A stretch of DNA of 44,517 bases. Origin: DATGEP01 sp035310125 (lineage in GTDB: Bacteria; Chloroflexota; Ktedonobacteria; Ktedonobacterales; JADMIN01). Below the pieces are notes generated by a model. It had not been told where the DNA came from. It searched no databases and saw only the letters and a list, made by a program, of their open reading frames with translations. The stretch covers positions 1-44,517 of the forward strand of contig DATGEP010000028.1 in the NCBI GenBank assembly GCA_035310125.1, given 5' to 3'. Shown here one piece after another: positions 38,835 through 44,517 of the stretch (position 1 is its first letter; every line of letters starts with the position of its first letter). A program made the translations under genes and the position numbers.

Positions 38835-40495
38835 CGCGCTGGCGAGCTTCCCGTCGCTTTGCGCTCCTTCTCCGGCACGTACCAGCAGTGCTTGCAACGG
38901 ATCGCGGGCGGCGGGGTATATGCCGTCTCGGACGCCGCCTCTGTTCCGGCATTGCCCGCGTCCTCGCCCTTCTCGATGGGCTGCGAGAAGAGGCGGCGGT
39001 CGTCGGAGGTGAGGCAGCGACCCGTGGCAAGCTCGAATTGCCAACCGTGCATGGTACAGGTGAGGACGCCGTTCTCTACGTGGCCAAACCGTGTGAGATC
39101 GGCTTTCATGTGTGGACAGCGGCGCTGAATGCGGTAGCCGTCCACCTCCCACAACTGTTGCTCCGGCGTCCGTTCCGCGTAGTAGCCTTCGGCGTATTGT
39201 AGCCGCTCCGGCGAGAGACACTTGAAGAAATTGTAGATATACTCGTTGTAGGGACCTTTACGCTCGGCCTCGAAGCGGCACGAGAGAAACAGCTCGTTGA
39301 TCCAGTCCTCTTTATGGTGGACGATGCAATACTCGAGCAGCTCTGGCGCAACGTGGAAGCGATAATCCCATTCCTCGCCGCTCCACGCGTAGACGGTGCG
39401 TTGTTGGAAGTCAATGATGAGCGCGGCGAGATCATATTCGATCAGCACACGCCCGTTAATGCCAACACACGTCAAGTCGGCAATGGCCAGTAGCGGCTCG
39501 AACCAGTCTTTTAACGCGGCGAGGATATCCACCTGTCCCCTCGGCCACGATGCCTTTGCCGCGTCAATTATCGGCTGGCTCCGCGCCTTATAGGCTTCGA
39601 GATAGGAGCGCTTCTCGGTGAAAATCGCCTGAACGTCGTCATCTGGCAGCGGATGCTTCACCGCACGGGAGTCCGGCGTCAGCGTCATCACACTGCCCGG
39701 CAGCATGAGATGGCCATTGTCATAGCCGTGCTCGCGCATATAGTCCAGAAACACCGACTGGTCCGGGAATGTATTGGTGGCCTCGCGGTCGAAGTCGTTG
39801 AACGAGAAGAGGTCGTCGTCCAGGAAGCACGGCGGCCCCGCGGAAGGAACGACGGCCGGCGCGCCGATCTGCTCGATGTATCGGAGCGCGCGGGCCATTT
39901 CGTTTTCGCGCTTCTTGCGGCCGAGTACCGCCATCATCTTCGCGGGATATTGATAGACCATCGGATACCAGATGGCGCCGGAGAACTGGACGAAATGCAC
40001 GTCGAAGGGACCGAAGCTGTTGAGGAGATCAATATCTATTGGACGCGAATCATTTTGATTGAGCAGCCGCGTCTCGCCGTCATCTACTATCAAGCTAGAA
40101 TCACCGAGCGGCCCATCAATCGGAGCGACCATCGCCATGATGGCGACGCGCAGGCCGTCCAGATCCACTGCTTGCGAATTCTTGGTGTGGACGAAACGGG
40201 TGAAGCCAAGCTTACGCAGCTCGCTCTCCAGTGTTCCAAGGGGATATTCAGGTAGAAGCACCGTGGCTTCTTTCCAGACATGCTCACTCAGAAATTGGGG
40301 GTCGAAATGGTCGTGGTGCAGGTGTGACACATAGAGATAGGTTGGTCGAGCGATTTTGGCCAGGTCAACGTCTTCATTGCTGGGGAACGGAAACCAGGAC
40401 GCGAAATAGGCCGTATTGAACCACGGATCACACAGAATGCTGCCGTGCTGTGTCTCGATGTGCATGCCCGCGTGACCCAGAAACGTAATCTCCAC
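38819..40495 (-). CDS. Metallo-beta-lactamase-fold hydrolase fused to a Rieske domain
   Basis: A 558-residue protein. The N-terminal part (about 1-260) is an UlaG-like MBL hydrolase with LGHAGMHIETQHGSILCDPW and the metal motif HLHHDH (58-63). A middle helical region (about 270-450) follows. A Rieske 2Fe-2S motif has CPHMKADL (C460, H462) and CTMHGWQF (C480, H483). The C-terminus adds CKHC (534-537), a possible extra metal site. MBL plus Rieske occurs in the CMP-N-acetylneuraminate hydroxylase-like group, but with the Rieske part first; here it is last. It suggests an iron-dependent oxygenase or hydrolase. It starts with GTG behind GGAGGAG. Confidence 0.8.
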   Translation of the reverse strand: MEITFLGHAGMHIETQHGSILCDPWFNTAYFASWFPFPSNEDVDLAKIARPTYLYVSHLHHDHFDPQFLSEHVWKEATVLLPEYPLGTLESELRKLGFTRFVHTKNSQAVDLDGLRVAIMAMVAPIDGPLGDSSLIVDDGETRLLNQNDSRPIDIDLLNSFGPFDVHFVQFSGAIWYPMVYQYPAKMMAVLGRKKRENEMARALRYIEQIGAPAVVPSAGPPCFLDDDLFSFNDFDREATNTFPDQSVFLDYMREHGYDNGHLMLPGSVMTLTPDSRAVKHPLPDDDVQAIFTEKRSYLEAYKARSQPIIDAAKASWPRGQVDILAALKDWFEPLLAIADLTCVGINGRVLIEYDLAALIIDFQQRTVYAWSGEEWDYRFHVAPELLEYCIVHHKEDWINELFLSCRFEAERKGPYNEYIYNFFKCLSPERLQYAEGYYAERTPEQQLWEVDGYRIQRRCPHMKADLTRFGHVENGVLTCTMHGWQFELATGRCLTSDDRRLFSQPIEKGEDAGNAGTEAASETAYTPPPAIRCKHCWYVPEKERKATGSSPARYQGR

Positions 40496-40548
40496 GTATC
40501 AGACTCCTCCAAAGCTGGTCCCACTAGTCAGTCCACGCTGGTTTCAGA

Positions 40549-40598
40549 GGTGGAGCGGGCTTTCCTGCCCGCTGGCCGGCACGGATGCCGGCGCCACC
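40549..40598. repeat. Dispersed intergenic palindromes, further copy
   Basis: Two adjacent hairpins (AGCGGGC-TTTCCT-GCCCGCT and GCCGGC-ACGGAT-GCCGGC) are flanked by GGTGG and CCACC, the same outer ends as the repeats at 7726, 9893 and 10071. It lies between divergent genes, in the 287-nt gap upstream of ychF. A TTGTATAGT at 40643 in the same gap could be an extended -10 element. Confidence 0.5.
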
Positions 40599-40782
40599 GT
40601 CGTTCCAAACCTGATAGGTGAGCGCTCACACGACGCTCCCGCCCTGTTGTATAGTATCGCGAATCTGTCAACTCGATGCTCGCCAGTCCGCGCGCCTGTT
40701 GACGACGTGATATACTGCGTTGGCTCCGCTCCAGGGGCCATGTTCCTTCTATCTTCTCACACCCAGGAGCGCATCGAGGCAT

Positions 40783-41934
40783 ATGGGACTCACCGTTGGG
40801 ATTATTGGGCTGCCGCAATCAGGCAAGACGACGCTGTTCAACGCGCTGACGCGGGCGGGTGCGCAGATTTCGGGCTACCCAACCAGCACCGTGCAGGCGA
40901 ACCGTGCTGTGGTTGAGGTGCCCGATGCGCGGCTGGGGCGGCTCGCGGAGATCTTCCATCCGCGCAAAGTTGTTCCTACGACGGTTGAGTTCGTAGATGT
41001 GGCCGGACTTGGCCAGGCCACCGATACCGCCAAACGCGAGGGATTGAGCGCGGAGTTCCTGGGCCATATCCGCAATGCCGATGCGCTTGCCATTGTCGTC
41101 CGCTGTTTCAACAATCCCGCTGCGCCACATCCCGCAGGGAGCATAGATGCTCGCCGCGATGTGGACGACCTCATGGCGGAGCTTGTGCTGACGGACCTCG
41201 CGACCGTGGAGAAGCGCACTGATTCGACGGGGCGGAAGGCGAAGTCTGGCGACAAGCGATTGCAGGAGGAGCTGGAGTTTCTGCGTCGCCTGCGAGCGTT
41301 CCTCAATGAGGGCCGCCCCGCCTCAGGATTTACCTACTCGTCGCTCGAAGAGCCAATTCTGCGTGAGCTGTTCCTGCTGACGCTGAAGCCGCGCTTCTAT
41401 GTTGTCAATGTTGGCGAGGATGCGCTGGCGGCTGCCAACACGCTGCTGGCGGGCACCGGTGAACCGTCTGGCGACGAGCTGGGCTGCGTCGCCGTCGTGC
41501 GCGAGCGCGCTCGCGCGGAGGGAGCCGAGGTGGCGGCGGTCTCCGCCAAGCTGGAGGCCGAGCTCGGTGAGCTGCCCGCCGAAGACGCCGCCGAGTACCT
41601 GGCCGCATTGGGCTTGCCGGAGCTAGGGGCTGACCGGGTCATTCAGACTGGTTACGCGGCCCTCAATCTCATCTCATTTCTTACGGCTGGCGAGGACGAA
41701 GTGCGTGCGTGGACGGTGACACGAGGGTCGAAGGCGCCGACCGCCGCCGGGAAGATTCACAGTGACTTCGAGCGTGGGTTTATTCGCGCCGAGGTGGTCC
41801 ATTACGACGATCTCATGGCGGACGGCGGCTCGATGAAGACTGCTCGCGAGCACGGCCACATTCGCCTGGAAGGCAAGGATTACACCGTGCGGGACGGCGA
41901 TATCATCGAATTTCGCTTCAACGTCTCGCGGTAA
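40783..41934 (+). CDS. ychF: Redox-regulated ATPase YchF (Obg family)
   Basis: A 383-residue P-loop protein. G1 is GLPQSGKT (9-16), G2/G3 are in GYPTSTVQAN and EFVDVAGLGQ, and G4 is NVGED rather than NKxD, the known reason YchF prefers ATP. The helical insert (about 130-200) and C-terminal TGS domain (LISFLTAGEDEVRAWTVTRG, HSDFERGFIRAEVV) complete the family pattern. YchF binds ribosomes and negatively affects stress responses. The ATG at 40783 has GAGG 3-4 nt before it; the longer frame upstream lacks support. It lies alone, convergent with the Ser/Thr kinase. Confidence 0.95.
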   Translation: MGLTVGIIGLPQSGKTTLFNALTRAGAQISGYPTSTVQANRAVVEVPDARLGRLAEIFHPRKVVPTTVEFVDVAGLGQATDTAKREGLSAEFLGHIRNADALAIVVRCFNNPAAPHPAGSIDARRDVDDLMAELVLTDLATVEKRTDSTGRKAKSGDKRLQEELEFLRRLRAFLNEGRPASGFTYSSLEEPILRELFLLTLKPRFYVVNVGEDALAAANTLLAGTGEPSGDELGCVAVVRERARAEGAEVAAVSAKLEAELGELPAEDAAEYLAALGLPELGADRVIQTGYAALNLISFLTAGEDEVRAWTVTRGSKAPTAAGKIHSDFERGFIRAEVVHYDDLMADGGSMKTAREHGHIRLEGKDYTVRDGDIIEFRFNVSR

Positions 41935-41941
41935 AGCGCGC

Positions 41942-43786
41942 TTAGCTGTTCGCTTTGTAGACCTGCGCGTCGCGGAACGTCGCCGATCCCTGCGTGCACA
42001 TGCCGAAGATGCCCTGCGTGTACGTGCTGTCGGTGGCAGTGGCGACTTGCTTATTGTCTACGTAGAAGGTGAGCGTCGCGCCCGAATATTGGACGCCAAG
42101 CGTAAATGTGGCGCCAGGAGAAGACGGAAGCGAGGACTGCTTCAGCACGTCGGTTGTGTTACCAGCGGCGTCTACCGCGTAGACTTTGTAAATCGAGTAC
42201 GCACCGGTCGAATCGGGGAAGAGCGCGAAATAGTAACCGGTGATCTGCGTACTGGCAGCGCTTTGCCGGAACGCCAGCGCCACGTATTTCGAAGCCGGTG
42301 TCACGATAAACGCGGCAAAGCCGTTCGTGGTGATGGTACTTGTCGCCTGAGCCTCCATACAGCCGAGTGAGCTTGTGTTGCCATCTACGAGCGTGACACC
42401 GTTACTCGAACAGGTTTGGGTCACGCCGACCGAATGGTTCCAGCTATACTGGTTCTGGCCGCAATTTGGAGCCGGATCATTCAGTACCTGCGTACCGCTG
42501 AAGCCGGTGGGAGTGGCAACCGTGCAGCCCGCCGACCCGGCCAGCGTGCCGCAGGCGCTGAAGGTGCTGTTAGGTGTCGTGCCAGGCGTGTCAGCGGGAG
42601 TGCTCGTAACGGTGCCCAGTGCGGTGGCCGTACCCATAGCTTGCGCCGTCTGAGTTGCCGTGGCACCAGCCGGCTGCTGATTGTGGAGGAGCTGCGTGCC
42701 AGCGTACACGCCGATGAGCAGGAGCGCCGCCGCCAGCAGTGTCACCAGCACGCGACCTGGCCGCAGACGCCGTCGCGCTCGCTGCGTGTCGGTGCGTGCT
42801 GTGATGTGTGGCGATACGGCGGAAGCCGCCGCGAATGCCGGCGCCGGTAGCGGTGTAGCGACCTGCGTTGTTGGTTCCGGCAGCGGTGTAGCGATCTGCG
42901 TCGTTGGCTCCGGCAGCTCACCCTGACTCACCGCTGCTGCAAGCGCCGCCGCGAACTCCGCAACTGAGGCGTAGCGATCCCCAGGTCGCTTGGCGAGCGC
43001 CCTGGCGAGCACCGCGTCAGCCGCAGGAGAGACATTTGGGTTGGCCGCGTGCAGCGATGGCGGCTGGTCGTACATGTGGGCGCGGGTCAGCGTCGCCAGG
43101 TCGCCCTCAAATGGCAGTTTTCCGGCGAGGAGCTGGAATGCCATCACGGCGAGCGCATACTGGTCGCTCTTTGGTGAGTATTCCCCACTGAACTGTTCGG
43201 GAGCCATGTACGCGAAGGTGCCCGTCACCTGCGTGCGCTGCGAGGTATTATCCAGGCCGCGCGCCACGCCGAAATCCGCGAGCAGCATGCGCCATGAGCC
43301 GTTTGGCTCGATGTGGATGAGCACGTTGCCAGGTTTCACGTCCCGGTGTACAACGCCGTGCTCATGGCAAAACTGGAGCGCGGCAGCAATCTCGCCGATC
43401 ATCTCCACGGCACGGGGAGCCGGTACCGGCAAACTGAGTTTCTGTTTCACTACCCCGCGCATCGCGTCGGCCAGCGAACCTTCCTGCGCGTATTCCATGA
43501 CGATGTACAGCAGTGAGCCGTCTTCGCCGCTGTCGTAGATCGGGAGAATGTTTGGGTGTGAGAGACTGCCCAGCAGCTTTATCTCGCGCTCGAAGCGGCG
43601 CGTCATATCCGCCGCGACTTCGGGACGGAACGACATATCCTCTGGGCTGACGATCTTGACGGCCACCATGCGGTTGCCCACACGACGCTGCTCGGCGAGA
43701 TACACCTCGCCCATACCGCCCGCGCCCAGCTTGCGCAGCAGTTTGCAGCCGCCCAGCTCGCGTCCCTCCAGATTGTGCATTGCCAT
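41942..43786 (-). CDS. Transmembrane Ser/Thr protein kinase with extracellular sensor
   Basis: A 614-residue Hanks-type kinase. N-terminal kinase domain (about 12-285): GAGGMGEVY, K44 in VAVKIV, HRDVKPGN (147-154), DFGVARG (171-177) and APEQFSGEYSPKSDQYALAV. A linker with a duplicated PEPTTQ-ATPL unit (292-312) leads to one membrane helix (about 346-363), then an outer Thr/Ala-rich stalk and a C-terminal beta-rich domain like the LamG/DUF1080 concanavalin fold (YVALAFRQSA, QVYKANS end). This is the PknB plan with a possible sugar-binding sensor outside. The target is unknown. A TATACT at 43859-43854 may be its -10. Confidence 0.92.
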   Translation of the reverse strand: MAMHNLEGRELGGCKLLRKLGAGGMGEVYLAEQRRVGNRMVAVKIVSPEDMSFRPEVAADMTRRFEREIKLLGSLSHPNILPIYDSGEDGSLLYIVMEYAQEGSLADAMRGVVKQKLSLPVPAPRAVEMIGEIAAALQFCHEHGVVHRDVKPGNVLIHIEPNGSWRMLLADFGVARGLDNTSQRTQVTGTFAYMAPEQFSGEYSPKSDQYALAVMAFQLLAGKLPFEGDLATLTRAHMYDQPPSLHAANPNVSPAADAVLARALAKRPGDRYASVAEFAAALAAAVSQGELPEPTTQIATPLPEPTTQVATPLPAPAFAAASAVSPHITARTDTQRARRRLRPGRVLVTLLAAALLLIGVYAGTQLLHNQQPAGATATQTAQAMGTATALGTVTSTPADTPGTTPNSTFSACGTLAGSAGCTVATPTGFSGTQVLNDPAPNCGQNQYSWNHSVGVTQTCSSNGVTLVDGNTSSLGCMEAQATSTITTNGFAAFIVTPASKYVALAFRQSAASTQITGYYFALFPDSTGAYSIYKVYAVDAAGNTTDVLKQSSLPSSPGATFTLGVQYSGATLTFYVDNKQVATATDSTYTQGIFGMCTQGSATFRDAQVYKANS

Positions 43787-43902
43787 CCTCCCGTGTCGCG
43801 CCGGCGTCCGGCGGACGCCCCTACCAAAGAACGGCTGGAAGCCGCCGGAAGGAAGTATAGCAGAGCGCGCGGATTCGCGATACTGGCTAGCGACGCTCGA
43901 AG

Positions 43903-44406
43903 CTAGAATGTGCGGCCAAGCGCCTGATCCCAGGGCTGCGGCGCGGCGACTTTGAGGATGATGTCCTCACGGTCGCGGGCATAGAGGTAGAGCTGCGCGA
44001 AAAACTCCTCTTCGGGCAGCGGGTAAGTAGGGTTGATGCAGAGGAAGGGGTAGTGCCATGGATTCTTCACGCCTGGCTCGCAGCGTACTTCGATGCGCCG
44101 GCCCACCCGCAGGCGGTACGTCAATCCTGGGCGCACCCGCGAGGGAACATCTAGATAGCCCTGGCGCTCCAATGTCTCCCAGAGCGCGTCGCCGAGTGTG
44201 GCGCGCGCCACCTCGCGCGCTCGGAGACGCGCGTCGCGATAGTCCGCACGCGTGAAGCCGGGGCCGGCGCTGCGTTTGGGCAAGAAGTCCCAGCGCCGGA
44301 GCCAGGGCCGCTCCAGCGCCGGGTCCGCGCCCGCATCTAAGTCGGGCGGTACGCCAGCGAGCCGGCGCCACCAGTCACGTACGCTAACCGCCAGCGATGG
44401 GCGCAA
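43903..44406 (-). CDS. Protein of unknown function
   Basis: About 167 residues from a TTG at 44406, which has GAGGAG nine nucleotides before it inside the previous gene. The sequence has a Trp-rich basic N-terminus (DWWRRLAGVPPDLDAG), a helical middle (FTRADYRDARLRAREVARATL, shortened here) and a conserved-looking C-terminus (HYPFLCINPTYPLPEEEFFA and PQPWDQALGRTF). No domain is recognised. It overlaps the upstream partial gene by 23 nt and is likely its operon partner. The start is uncertain because in-frame ATGs lie further upstream inside that gene. Confidence 0.65.
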   Translation of the reverse strand: MRPSLAVSVRDWWRRLAGVPPDLDAGADPALERPWLRRWDFLPKRSAGPGFTRADYRDARLRAREVARATLGDALWETLERQGYLDVPSRVRPGLTYRLRVGRRIEVRCEPGVKNPWHYPFLCINPTYPLPEEEFFAQLYLYARDREDIILKVAAPQPWDQALGRTF

Positions 44407-44517
44407 CGATTTGATACTCCTCGACCTTCGGATCAAACGGTGCGCGGTCAAGCACGTGTTTGCCATCCACCTTCTTGGAGACCATGCAGCCATGCTCGCG
44501 GGCCTCACGCAGAATGC
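44384..44517 (-). CDS. C-terminal end of a gene cut by the window edge
   Basis: The minus-strand frame opens at the right edge and ends with TAG at 44386-44384, giving 43 residues: LREAREHGCMVSKKVDGKHV and then DPKVEEYQIVAPIAGG. It reads like a coding C-terminus, with a downstream gene starting inside it behind a good ribosome site. The product cannot be named from this fragment. Confidence 0.6.
   Translation of the reverse strand, partial: ILREAREHGCMVSKKVDGKHVLDRAPFDPKVEEYQIVAPIAGG

Overview
This GC-rich window reads as a bacterial chromosome segment, probably from a Chloroflexota lineage close to Ktedonobacteria. That placement is inferred from gene style and content (scattered single genes and short operons, an eukaryotic-type Ser/Thr kinase, a YchF ATPase, many dispersed intergenic palindromes). 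No rRNA is present to confirm it.

Left end (126-5119). A 4.4-kb integrated element sits in an elongator tRNA-Met(CAT) gene. The intact tRNA is at 4542-4613 on the minus strand, and a 48-bp copy of its 3' part lies at 126-173. Between them are a tyrosine integrase split by a one-base frameshift in a C run, a CDF-like membrane transporter, a secreted protein, two small membrane proteins and the tail of an IS5-type transposase. Directly upstream in the same tRNA operon is an initiator tRNA-fMet gene whose anticodon loop is interrupted by a 353-nt group I intron with recognisable P, Q, R and S core segments. The intron may hold a 50-codon reading frame. A clear TTGACA-17-TATCAT promoter precedes the tRNA pair. 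This region is the most unusual part of the window.

5.3-12.3 kb. A small zinc-ribbon protein, a NarL-type two-component pair, an orphan family 5 solute-binding lipoprotein, a membrane-anchored S41 protease and an alpha/beta hydrolase. Perfect intergenic palindromes of one repeat family lie between several of these.

12.5-17.2 kb. A co-directional block: YraN, a coiled-coil zinc-ribbon protein, tsaE, tsaB, rimI and tsaD (three components of tRNA t6A synthesis plus the N-acetyltransferase), followed by a convergent GNAT gene.

17.4-24.2 kb. A standalone AAA-associated C-terminal domain, a large AT-rich palindrome ahead of a GNAT-TetR pair, a HAD hydrolase, a spermidine-synthase-like methyltransferase, a trehalose-synthase-like glycosyltransferase and the bifunctional NAD(P)HX repair enzyme.

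24.5-32.9 kb. A 901-residue protein combining a helical N-terminal region with an APH-type kinase, then a PPOX/F420-type protein, a MuiA-family protein, an unknown acidic protein, an 11-repeat TPR protein, a 7Fe-type ferredoxin and trmD.

33-44.5 kb. A PAS histidine kinase and OmpR-type regulator pair (the regulator has an extra residue after its switch lysine), an aldo/keto reductase, an alpha/beta hydrolase, a small conserved-looking protein, a methyltransferase, a metallo-beta-lactamase/Rieske fusion, ychF, a membrane Ser/Thr kinase and two hypothetical genes at the right edge, one cut by the window end.
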